Of a DNA stretch of 64,000 nt, positions 57,180 through 64,000 are shown piece by piece. This DNA comes from Streptomyces kronopolitis (GTDB lineage Bacteria; Actinomycetota; Actinomycetes; Streptomycetales; Streptomycetaceae). The DNA is taken from assembly GCF_014646275.1 (NCBI RefSeq), contig NZ_BMND01000001.1, positions 248,001-312,000 on the forward strand, written 5' to 3'. The translations under genes and the position numbers were made by a program. Positions within the stretch are counted from its first letter, which is position 1, and each line of letters opens with the position of its first letter. The notes beneath the pieces are model-generated. The model saw only the letters and a list, made by a program, of their open reading frames with translations, was not told where the DNA came from and ran no database searches.

Positions 57180-57407
57180 CTAGCCGTGCCGCCCCGGCTG
57201 CCCCGTGTGCCGTCGGCGCAGGGCCGGGCCGGCGAGGGCGGGGAAGGCGATGACGCCGACCACGCTGGGGACGAAGCCGGGGTCGGCGGCGCCGGACTGG
57301 AGCATGGTTGCCAGAAGCTGGGCGCCGGCCAGTGCCGCGAGCCCGAGGTAGATCCATCCTGCCCAGGCGGGGTGGGCGAACGTGGACGGTGCGCTGTGTT
57401 GGTCCAT
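57180..57407 (-). CDS. Small two-helix membrane protein
   Basis: A 75-residue protein with two hydrophobic segments (WIYLGLAALAGAQLLATML and FVPSVVGVIAFPALAGPAL) and a short basic tail. No family is recognised. The ATG codon is 57405-57407. It lies between convergent GNAT and the SDR upstream on the same strand. Confidence 0.65.
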   Translation of the reverse strand: MDQHSAPSTFAHPAWAGWIYLGLAALAGAQLLATMLQSGAADPGFVPSVVGVIAFPALAGPALRRRHTGQPGRHG

Positions 57408-57550
57408 TGTCCGCGTATGCCCCGTGACGCCCTTCTCAAGGCGTTGACGATCCGCCCTCCGTACTTTCGCGCGGAGTTCGGTGATCTGCCGGGTGACGAG
57501 ATTCCCTGGCGGGCACGAGAGCAAGCCCACGTGTCCGCTCACCCGCCCCT

Positions 57551-58522
57551 TCAGCCCCGCTGGTTGAAGCGTCCCGCGGCCCGTTCGTTGAGCACGCCCA
57601 GCACCCCGCGCAGCCGCCGGGCGGGCGGCTGTTCCTCCGCCTCGATCCGCAGGCCCTCCGCCGTGCCGGAGCCGCCGTCGCGCGGCAGCAGCCGGGTCAC
57701 CGCCGACAGCAGCCGGGTGGTGAACACCGGTGCCACGCCGTGCGCCGCCGCACCCAGTCGGGCCGCGGGGGTGAGCACGATCCGGGTCCGGCGTCGCTGG
57801 ACCGCGGAGACGATGCGCTCGGCCGCCCGTTCGGCGTTCATCGACAGGACGGGCGCGCCGGCCAGCGCCTGGAACCAGGCGTACTCGCGCCGCCGGTCGC
57901 CGCCGAACCGCGCGTGCAGATGCGATCCGGTCCGCATCAGGCCCGGATGCACCCCGGTGACGGTCACCCCGTGTGCGGACTCCTCCGCGTGCAGCCCCTC
58001 GGCCAGTGCGGCGACCGCCGACTTGGCGCATGAGTACGGCAGCAGATGCGGCACCGCCAGCAGACCGCCGACCGACCCGATGAGCGCCAGCCGGCCACCC
58101 GCCGGACTGCGCCGGAGGTGAGGAAGGGCGGCGAGCGCGGTGTTCAGCGCCCCGCGGAAGATGGCGTCCATCGCGTCGCGGAACCCCTCGGCCCCGAGGG
58201 CTTCGGCCGGGCCGACCTGGATGATGCCCGCGTTGGCGAGGACGATGTCCAGCCGGCCGTGGTGCCGCGCGATCTCGTCGAAGCACTCCCGCACCGCCGC
58301 GCCGTCGCGCACATCGCACACCACGCCGCGCAGCACGCGCTCCCGCGCCCCGCCGAGTGTGCCGACCGCCCGGTCAAGTTCGGCCGCGTCGCGTGCCAGC
58401 AGCACCACATCGCAGCCACGCACCAGCAATTGACGAGCCATCAGAAGACCGAGTCCGCGTGAGCCGCCGGTCACCACGGCGGTGAGCCCTGCGACCGAGG
58501 GAGCGGCCGGCAATACCTGCAT
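57551..58522 (-). CDS. Short-chain dehydrogenase/reductase
   Basis: A 323-residue SDR with an intact TGGSRGLG cofactor motif (18-25), LANAGIIQVG, the catalytic Ser in IGSVGG and YSCAK. The extra 60 C-terminal residues (RRTRIVLTPAARLGAAAHG ...) resemble membrane- or lipid-associated SDRs. It probably reduces a lipid-like ketone or aldehyde. The Rieske/DUF2231 gene upstream on the same strand is 155 nt away. Confidence 0.9.
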   Translation of the reverse strand: MQVLPAAPSVAGLTAVVTGGSRGLGLLMARQLLVRGCDVVLLARDAAELDRAVGTLGGARERVLRGVVCDVRDGAAVRECFDEIARHHGRLDIVLANAGIIQVGPAEALGAEGFRDAMDAIFRGALNTALAALPHLRRSPAGGRLALIGSVGGLLAVPHLLPYSCAKSAVAALAEGLHAEESAHGVTVTGVHPGLMRTGSHLHARFGGDRRREYAWFQALAGAPVLSMNAERAAERIVSAVQRRRTRIVLTPAARLGAAAHGVAPVFTTRLLSAVTRLLPRDGGSGTAEGLRIEAEEQPPARRLRGVLGVLNERAAGRFNQRG

Positions 58523-58677
58523 GAGGAGCCCTTCCGTCGAGCCCTTCCCGTGCCATCGGATGTGGCGGCCGGGCCGCACCGCGCCACGGACCTGTGCTTC
58601 GCCTCTTCGACGCTACCCGGAGGCACTCCGCTGCGCATGCGCGCCGGCGGCCGGCGGCGGGTGTGGCCCGCGCCGCC

Positions 58678-59625
58678 TCACCCGGCGTCCGGCAGCCGGA
58701 CCCGGACGGTTCCGGTCTCGTCGACACGGACCTGGAAGGAGGGCTGCGGAGCCGTCGCCGGCCCACGGACGTTCGCGCCGTCCACGAGCCGGAAGACGCT
58801 GCCGTGCCAGGGACACCGCACACACCCGTCGGCGACCGTGCCCTCCGACAGGGGGCCGGACAGATGACTGCACCGGTCGGCCAGGACGTGGATGTCCCCG
58901 CCCGCCTGGCGGACCACGAGCAGTGGCACTTCGCCCAGTTGGCGGCGCACGGCCTCGCCCACCGGGAAGTCCTGCACGCTGCCCACCGGCTGCCAGGCGT
59001 CCGTCAGCAGATGCGGTACGGGCTCCGCCTTGTTGGGGCCCGCGGCCTGCCGGAACGCGAGGTGGCCGCCGAGCATCCCGCCGGCACCGGCCGCGCACAG
59101 ACCCGCCATGCCGAGCACCTTGCCCAGCGCCGTACGGCCGCGGCCACGCTGCACCCAGGACTGCGCGTACAGGCCGACGGCCACCGCGGTCGACATCGCG
59201 TGCACCAGACCCGTGCGCTTCTGCTCGTCGTGCTGCTCGGCCCAGTCCACCCAGCCCGCCCACGAGGCGGGCGCGGCGGCGAGGACGCCCACACCGATCA
59301 GCAGGCGGGCGCCACGGCGGTTGCCGGGCACGACGTCCAGCACGGCGGAGGACAGCCACGCCCCGAGCGGCACCTGCACCAGCACCGGGTGGAGGGGATG
59401 GCCGAGGGGCAGCCCGTGCAGCACATCGCGCGCCCGCCCCAGGGGAAGAGCGCGCACCAGGCGCTCCATCGGGGTGATCACGACATCCAGGGCCGTGGCA
59501 CGGCCGAGCGCATCGAGGGATTTCAGGAGCGCCTCGCCCGCTCGGGTGACGCCCCCCTTCACCTGGTCCGCGCTCGGCACGGTGGGGCCGCTTCCGTCGG
59601 CTGGGGCAGTCACTCGCACGGTCAT
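58678..59625 (-). CDS. DUF2231 membrane domain fused to Rieske iron-sulfur domain
   Basis: A 315-residue fusion. Residues about 60-200 are a DUF2231 domain with four membrane helices (GHPLHPVLVQVPLGAWLSS, ASWAGWVDW). Residues about 210-315 are a Rieske domain with CSHLSGPL and CPWHGSVF, which supply the Cys-His pairs of a [2Fe-2S] cluster. It is likely a membrane-bound electron carrier. AGGAGG lies directly against the ATG (codon 59623-59625), too close for initiation; GTG two codons in (59617-59619) has 6-nt spacing and may be the true start. Confidence 0.9.
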   Translation of the reverse strand: MTVRVTAPADGSGPTVPSADQVKGGVTRAGEALLKSLDALGRATALDVVITPMERLVRALPLGRARDVLHGLPLGHPLHPVLVQVPLGAWLSSAVLDVVPGNRRGARLLIGVGVLAAAPASWAGWVDWAEQHDEQKRTGLVHAMSTAVAVGLYAQSWVQRGRGRTALGKVLGMAGLCAAGAGGMLGGHLAFRQAAGPNKAEPVPHLLTDAWQPVGSVQDFPVGEAVRRQLGEVPLLVVRQAGGDIHVLADRCSHLSGPLSEGTVADGCVRCPWHGSVFRLVDGANVRGPATAPQPSFQVRVDETGTVRVRLPDAG

Positions 59626-59940
59626 CCTCCTGTCGTCCGCCCTCACTCGCGGACGGCGTTCTCCTGGAGCCCTGTCGAACTGCCGGCGGTCTCGCGCCGG
59701 GCGGTACGGGGGAGTGGTGCATGAGGTGGTGCGTGGGCGTGGCACACCGCACGTCCTCCCAGCGTGGCACCCGGCCGCGGTTCGTGCGCGCGCGGTTCCT
59801 CGTCAAAGGCCGGGCTCGTCCGAACGGGGGGTGAATGGGCGGTTTGATAGCGTCGGCGGTGCGGCGAAGATCGCTTGTCCGTCCGCGCAGAGGGATTCCG
59901 TTGGGGGATGCCGGCTCGAGAGGCGGAGCAACAGGTGAAG
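59626..59940. other. 315-nt gap upstream of the Rieske gene
   Basis: It should hold the Rieske-gene promoter on the minus strand. I see no ORF of recognisable family, no strong hairpin and no clear promoter. Confidence 0.4.
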
Positions 59941-60450
59941 CTAGGCAGTGTCCGCGACGCTGTCGTCCCGGACGGAGGCGCCGCGCTCGTCGGCCGCGCG
60001 CCGGGCGAACGCCGTGTGAAAGGCCTCCAGGCCGGCCGCGAGCTTGGCGACATCGGAGGGTTCCATCCGCTCCAGGGTGGCCGTGACCTCTCGGCTCCGG
60101 GCCGCGCGGTAGTCCTCCAGCAGCACGCGGCCGCGCAGGCTCAGCCGCAGCTCGACCTCGCGCCGGCTGGTCGCGCTGGGAGCCCGTTCGGCCAGGCCCA
60201 TCGCCTCCAGGCGGTCGCAGAGCCGGCTGACCGCCGGCGGCCGCGAGGCGAGCGCTTCGGCGAGCGTGCGCAGATTCGTGCCCTCCCGCTGCTCGATCAC
60301 GAGGAGCGCGCGGAGTTGGGACGGGGAGACCTCCGCCGAGCGCGCCGCTTCCTGTCCGCGTCCCCACAAAACCTCGAGCAGCTCGGAGGCGGCGAGGGCC
60401 GCCGCGCTCGCCTGCTCGCGGGAAAGGGACCGACTGGTGAAACGGGGCAC
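59941..60450 (-). CDS. MarR-family transcriptional regulator
   Basis: A 169-residue winged-helix repressor: helices ASELLEVLWGRGQEAARSAE, the DNA-recognition region LRTLAEALASRPPAVSRLCDRLEAMGLAERA (about 60-90) and the wing SRREVELRLSLRGR. The GTG start is at 60448-60450. It is divergent from the PP2C phosphatase gene across 80 nt and may control it and itself. Confidence 0.9.
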   Translation of the reverse strand: MPRFTSRSLSREQASAAALAASELLEVLWGRGQEAARSAEVSPSQLRALLVIEQREGTNLRTLAEALASRPPAVSRLCDRLEAMGLAERAPSATSRREVELRLSLRGRVLLEDYRAARSREVTATLERMEPSDVAKLAAGLEAFHTAFARRAADERGASVRDDSVADTA

Positions 60451-60530
60451 ACGAACACTCTGTCACCCTGCGCGTCCCGTTGTCAGACCGACCCTGCCCT
60501 TGGCACGGCACGAAGGGGGTCCGCGGCAGC

Positions 60531-61712
60531 ATGACGGAAGGCCGTGATGTGGGTGGGGCGCTGCGCGCGTCGCCGCCGTACGCCCTGCTCGACACCGTCC
60601 GTGAGCACCTCGCGGCCGTCTACGGTGCCACCTTGGTGCGGCTGTATCTGACGGATTACGGCGGCACCGTCCTCAGCCCGTGCGACCCGTCCTGCGATCC
60701 GTCCGAGAACGGGGCCGGGTCGCTGCCCGTCTCCAACAGCCCGGAAGGCCGCGCGCTGGGGAGCCAGGAGCGCCACGCGCAGCAGGTGCCGCACGGGGAC
60801 GCCGTCGACCACCACCTCCCGGTGACGGTGCGCGGCGACCGGATCGGCATTCTCACGGTCCGGCTCCCCCGTGACCGCTCCACCCCCGCGGTCCTCGACG
60901 AGCTCCGGCAGGTGGTCGACCAGCTGGGGCACGAGATCCTGGTCGCCGAGCGGGACACCGACCTCTACCAGCGCGCACGCCGGGTCAGCCGCCTCACCCT
61001 GGCCGCGGAGATGCAGTGGCAGCTGCTTCCGGCCCGGGCGTGCACCGCCGCGCAGTACGCGATCGGCGCCCAGCTGGAGCCCGCCTACACGGTGCACGGC
61101 GACAACTTCGACTGGGCCTCGGACGGCGACGAGCTGACCCTCACCGTCACCAACGGCATGGGCCAGGGCGTCGACGCGTCGCTGCTGACCCATCTCGCGG
61201 TCAGCGCGCTGCGCAACGCCCGGCGGGCCGGCGTCGGCCTCGCCGACCAGGCGGCGCTGGCGGACCGGGCGGTCTACGACCACTACCGGGGCGCGTCCCA
61301 CGTCTCGACGCTCCTGGTGCGCGTCGAGCTGGCGACGGGGCGGATGGAGATCATCGACGCCGGGTCGCCGCAGCTGTGGCGGCTGCGGGGCAGGACCGTC
61401 GAGCGCATCGACCCCGACAGACAACTGCCGCTGGGCATGTTCGAGGAGTCCCACTACGTGCCCCAGAGCTTCACGGTGCTGCCGGGGGACCGGCTGCTGT
61501 TCGTGAGTGACGGGGTGTACGAGGCGCCCTCGCCGCGGGGCGGCACGTATGTCGAGGCGGCGCTCGCGCGGGCGCTGCAGTCCACGCGGCTGCTGCCGGC
61601 CGCCCTGGTGCCCGGTGCGCTGCTGCGCGATGTGGCCGAATACCGTGCCGCGGAGACGTTGGATGACGCCTTGGTGCTGTGCTTTGACTGGTTCGGTGAC
61701 AGTCTCGACTGA
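60531..61712 (+). CDS. PP2C-type (SpoIIE-like) protein phosphatase
   Basis: A 393-residue protein with an N-terminal GAF-like domain (about 20-140) and a C-terminal SpoIIE/PP2C phosphatase (about 150-390). GDNFDW and the late LFVSDGVYEA and DDALVL are standard metal-site segments. The central motif that is usually D-G-x-G-x-G reads TNGMGQG, an Asn in place of a metal aspartate. It probably dephosphorylates a STAS anti-sigma antagonist, fitting the rsb genes 380 nt downstream. ATG at 60531. Confidence 0.88.
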   Translation: MTEGRDVGGALRASPPYALLDTVREHLAAVYGATLVRLYLTDYGGTVLSPCDPSCDPSENGAGSLPVSNSPEGRALGSQERHAQQVPHGDAVDHHLPVTVRGDRIGILTVRLPRDRSTPAVLDELRQVVDQLGHEILVAERDTDLYQRARRVSRLTLAAEMQWQLLPARACTAAQYAIGAQLEPAYTVHGDNFDWASDGDELTLTVTNGMGQGVDASLLTHLAVSALRNARRAGVGLADQAALADRAVYDHYRGASHVSTLLVRVELATGRMEIIDAGSPQLWRLRGRTVERIDPDRQLPLGMFEESHYVPQSFTVLPGDRLLFVSDGVYEAPSPRGGTYVEAALARALQSTRLLPAALVPGALLRDVAEYRAAETLDDALVLCFDWFGDSLD

Positions 61713-62091
61713 GCGTGGGGAGCCGGGTGTCCCTCGGACGTGTCCTGTCGATCCTCCGGGAGCGTCGCCTCGGCTCCGGTCCACGGCTGGGTCGCGCCGC
61801 GGACGGACGCACTGCGGTCCCCGGTTCCGTGGCGCCGACCTGCTGCGGCTCCCGTGGCCGGGCGTCGCGTGAGTTCGCTCACGAGGGGGTTGCCCGCCGC
61901 CCGCTCAGGCGGTCGCCGTACTGTCGGGTCCTCGAGACGGCACGGGCCCACCTCCCCGCTCTCGGGCCACGAAATCACCGCACCGTTTCGGCCGTCCGGC
62001 CATTCCGGCCTCGGCGGGTGAAGAGGGGCCCGCGGGTTCCAGGGCTTGATCGCGCTCGATAACATTTGCCGGAAGGCAACTATCGACGAAT
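61713..62091. other. 379-nt gap before the rsb operon, with a UUCG hairpin
   Basis: A perfect 6-bp stem CGTGAG-TTCG-CTCACG (61868-61883) with the very stable UUCG loop may terminate the phosphatase transcript. A short TTGCC-GGAA-GGCAA hairpin (62066-62079) precedes the GTG at 62092. Otherwise no gene is seen; the AT-richer stretch near 62045-62090 is a probable promoter region. Confidence 0.45.
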
Positions 62092-63045
62092 GTGGCTCGG
62101 CCCGGCCGCCCCTCCGACGAGCAGTCCGAGGGGACCACGGGCCGGCCGGACCGAAAGGACAACGAGTTGGGTTCCGCTGAAGCTGCCGCACGCGAGCATG
62201 TCACGAGCGTGCTGCGCGAAGAGGCCGACAAGATCTCGGACCGCTGGGTGCAGTTGCAGCTGGCACAGCCGTCGCTGGACGGGGAAGTGAGCGAGGCCGA
62301 GCTGGGTGAGGAGGCCGACGCCCTGGTCAGCGCCCTGCTGTCCGGACTGGAGCTCGGCCTCCCGATCGAGCGCGTGGTCACCGCCCATGAGGAGATCCAC
62401 CGGACGGTGTCCGAGATCTCCCTGCGCCGCGCCCGCCGCGGTGTCTCCCCCACCGCGACCTCCTTGGCGGTGCTCTCGCTCAAGGAGGCCCTGCTGGAGG
62501 CCGTCCAGCGGCGGACCCGCGCGGCGGACGACCTCTTCGGCAGCGCGGTGCTGATCAACCGGCTGCTGGACAGCGCCGGCGCGCTCGCGTTCGAGACCTT
62601 CGTCGAGGGCCGCGAGGAGATCATCCGCCGGCAGAGCCAGCAGCTGCTGGAGGTGTCGACGCCGGTCGTCCGACTGTGGCGCCAGGTCCTGGCCGTCCCG
62701 CTGATCGGCACGCTCGACACCGCCCGCACCCAGGTGGTGATGGAGAACCTCCTCCAGGCCATCCAGGAGCACGAGGCGCTGGTCGCCATCATCGACATCA
62801 CCGGCGTGCCCACCGTCGACACCGCCGTCGCCCAGCACCTGATGCACACCGTCAACGCGGTGCGGCTGATGGGCGCGGACTGCGTCATCAGCGGCATCCG
62901 GCCGCCCATCGCCCAGACCATCGCACAGCTCGGCATCGACCTGTCGACGATCCTGACCCGCGCCACCCTCGCCGACGCCCTCAGCGAGGCCGTCAAGCTC
63001 ACCGAGGCCGCCGGGTCGGACCGCGCGCCGCTGGACAGGCGATGA
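62092..63045 (+). CDS. rsbR: RsbR-like stressosome scaffold protein (STAS)
   Basis: A 317-residue RsbR paralogue: an N-terminal globin-like helical sensor domain (about 30-185, RSBR_N type) and a C-terminal STAS domain (about 195-305; QVLAVPLIGTLDTART, IDITGVPTVDTAVA, with Thr at a phosphorylatable position). It forms the stressosome core with RsbS. Two starts compete: GTG 62092, and TTG at 62167, which has AAAGGA 7 nt ahead and removes a 25-residue low-complexity tail. The TTG may be the true start. It overlaps rsbS by ATGA. Confidence 0.88.
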   Translation: MARPGRPSDEQSEGTTGRPDRKDNELGSAEAAAREHVTSVLREEADKISDRWVQLQLAQPSLDGEVSEAELGEEADALVSALLSGLELGLPIERVVTAHEEIHRTVSEISLRRARRGVSPTATSLAVLSLKEALLEAVQRRTRAADDLFGSAVLINRLLDSAGALAFETFVEGREEIIRRQSQQLLEVSTPVVRLWRQVLAVPLIGTLDTARTQVVMENLLQAIQEHEALVAIIDITGVPTVDTAVAQHLMHTVNAVRLMGADCVISGIRPPIAQTIAQLGIDLSTILTRATLADALSEAVKLTEAAGSDRAPLDRR

Positions 63046-63458
63046 CCACGCCCGTCTCGGGCAGCGTCCCGATCCTGCGCCTGGGGGACGTGCTGGTCAC
63101 GGGCCTCCTCAATGAACTCGACGACAAGACCGCCGTGGCGTTCACCGAGGAGCTCACCAGCCGGATCACCGCGGACGGCGCCCGCGGCGTCCTCATCGAC
63201 ATCTCCCGGCTGGAGATCGTCGACTCCTTCGTGGCCCGTACGCTGATGGAACTGACCACCATGGCGCGGCTGCTGGGCGCCCGGGTGATCGTCGCCGGAA
63301 TGCGGCCGCCGGTCGCCATCACCCTGGTCGAGCTGGGGCTCCAGCTCACCGGAGTGGAGACGGCACTCAATGCCGAGCAGGGAATGGCCGCGATGGGCTG
63401 GCGTCAGAGTCCGCAACCATCCGGAGGGGGCCTGGGTGAGTTCCACCCGGAACACTGA
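63042..63458 (+). CDS. rsbS: RsbS-like STAS stressosome protein
   Basis: A 138-residue STAS protein: VPILRLGDVLVTGLLNELDD, then IDISRLEIVDSFVARTL with the conserved phosphorylatable serine, and VIVAGMRPPVAITLVELG. The C-terminal 20 residues are a tail beyond the domain. Its ATG overlaps rsbR by 4 nt, and its end overlaps rsbT by 23 nt. It holds RsbT on the stressosome until stress releases it. Confidence 0.92.
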   Translation: MTTPVSGSVPILRLGDVLVTGLLNELDDKTAVAFTEELTSRITADGARGVLIDISRLEIVDSFVARTLMELTTMARLLGARVIVAGMRPPVAITLVELGLQLTGVETALNAEQGMAAMGWRQSPQPSGGGLGEFHPEH

Positions 63459-63912
63459 CCACGCGGTGGCTCTCGCCCCGAGCGGGCGCGCCGCCGACCG
63501 CCACGCGCTCATGGACCGGACGGTCCACCACGTGCGCACCGAAGAAGACCTGCTGACCGTCCGCCACGCCGTGCGGGCGGCCACCCTGCGTGCCGGATTC
63601 AGCATCGTGGACCAGACGCGGGTGGTCACCGCCGCCAGTGAGCTGGCCCGCAACGCCTACATCCACGGGGGAGGGGGCACCGTGACCATCGACCAGCTGA
63701 CGACGGGAGGGAACGCCGGGCTGCGGCTGACCGTCCAGGACGACGGTCCGGGCATCCTGGACACCGACGCGGCGCTGGCCGACGGCTTCACCACCGGCGT
63801 GGGACTCGGCCACGGCCTGGGTGGCGCCCGCCGCCTGATGAACGACTTCGAACTGCACACCGGCCCCGGTCAGGGCACGACCGTGATCGCCACCCGGTGG
63901 GCGGGGCGGTGA
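63436..63912 (+). CDS. rsbT: RsbT-like anti-sigma-type kinase
   Basis: A 158-residue GHKL serine kinase: ASELARNAYIHGGGG (N box), DDGPGI (G1), VGLGHGLGGARRLMNDF (G2). RsbT phosphorylates RsbR and RsbS and then activates a downstream phosphatase. The GTG start at 63436 follows GGAGGGGG and lies inside rsbS. It carries an N-terminal extension of about 25 residues compared with the Bacillus protein. Confidence 0.92.
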   Translation: MSSTRNTDHAVALAPSGRAADRHALMDRTVHHVRTEEDLLTVRHAVRAATLRAGFSIVDQTRVVTAASELARNAYIHGGGGTVTIDQLTTGGNAGLRLTVQDDGPGILDTDAALADGFTTGVGLGHGLGGARRLMNDFELHTGPGQGTTVIATRWAGR

Positions 63913-64000
63913 CATCCGCCGAGGCGGTGCCGACGGCACATATCGCGGTGGACCACTACAGCGCCGTCCATCTCGCCGCCGAGACCGCCCGGGCGGTCGC
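63909..64000 (+). CDS. Partial gene after rsbT, probably a stressosome phosphatase
   Basis: GTG at 63909 overlaps the rsbT stop (GTGA). The 30 visible codons (TAHIAVDHYSAVHLAAETARAVA) match the beginning of the ATP-binding SpoIIE/RsbX-like phosphatases that normally follow rsbT. It is cut by the window edge. Confidence 0.65.
   Translation, partial: MTSAEAVPTAHIAVDHYSAVHLAAETARAV

Overview
The window is high-GC actinobacterial DNA, almost certainly Streptomyces or a close relative. The evidence is GC-rich codon third positions, frequent GTG starts, 4-nt overlapping (translationally coupled) genes, long T-less hairpin terminators and many Streptomyces-type families. No rRNA, tRNA, CRISPR array, insertion sequence or phage module was found.

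Region 1 (1-22412) is the 3' side of a nonribosomal peptide cluster. A >4.7-kDa-residue-scale (4738 codons visible) NRPS enters from outside the window with the layout (C end)-A-T | C-A-T-E | C-A-T | C-A-T-E. It stops on an epimerase with no thioesterase. An MbtH-like protein, a GNAT, a P450 divergent from a flavin monooxygenase plus amidohydrolase pair, a membrane-VOC protein and a type II thioesterase follow.

Region 2 (22906-31738) is the highlight: a compact six-gene operon matching the lipstatin lstABCDE logic. It has two thiolase-fold KAS-III/OleA-like proteins, an OleC-like beta-lactone synthetase, an OleD-like reductase and a C-A-T NRPS. It differs from lipstatin in two linked ways. 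The A-domain pocket reads DLTKVGEIGK, close to the Asn signature rather than Leu, and the sixth gene is a GNAT acetyltransferase instead of the LstF formyltransferase. An N-acetyl-asparaginyl ester on a dialkyl beta-lactone is the structure of esterastin, so the operon is predicted to make esterastin or a close analogue.

Region 3 (31909-45499) is mixed: a secreted protein, a tandem universal stress protein, an orphan DUF4157 (eCIS-type) protein with HExxH, a SnoaL-like protein, an SDR divergent from an MmyB-type regulator across a 14-bp palindrome, a transketolase, two VOC proteins, a secreted GH5 endoglycoceramidase-like enzyme, a YqeY-like protein, a CrcB pair with a divergent DUF190 gene, and a RidA protein.

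Region 4 (45628-48061) is an inducible rifamycin-tolerance locus. A 19-bp rifamycin-associated element precedes a 49-codon ORF that looks like the worn-down N-terminus of a glycosyltransferase, which is followed 4 nt later by helR, an RNA polymerase-dislodging HelD-type ATPase.

Region 5 (48123-64000) is signalling and stress: a coupled operon of response-regulator/thioredoxin-reductase fusion, cyclic-nucleotide-binding-domain histidine kinase and UBP zinc finger; a Tat lipoprotein hydrolase; SDRs; an ABC-ATPase relic; a hydrophobic small protein and CsbD, each behind a similar sigma-B-like promoter; a FUSC transporter; a Rieske/DUF2231 protein; a MarR regulator; a PP2C phosphatase; and a stressosome operon rsbR-rsbS-rsbT running out of the window into a further phosphatase-like gene.
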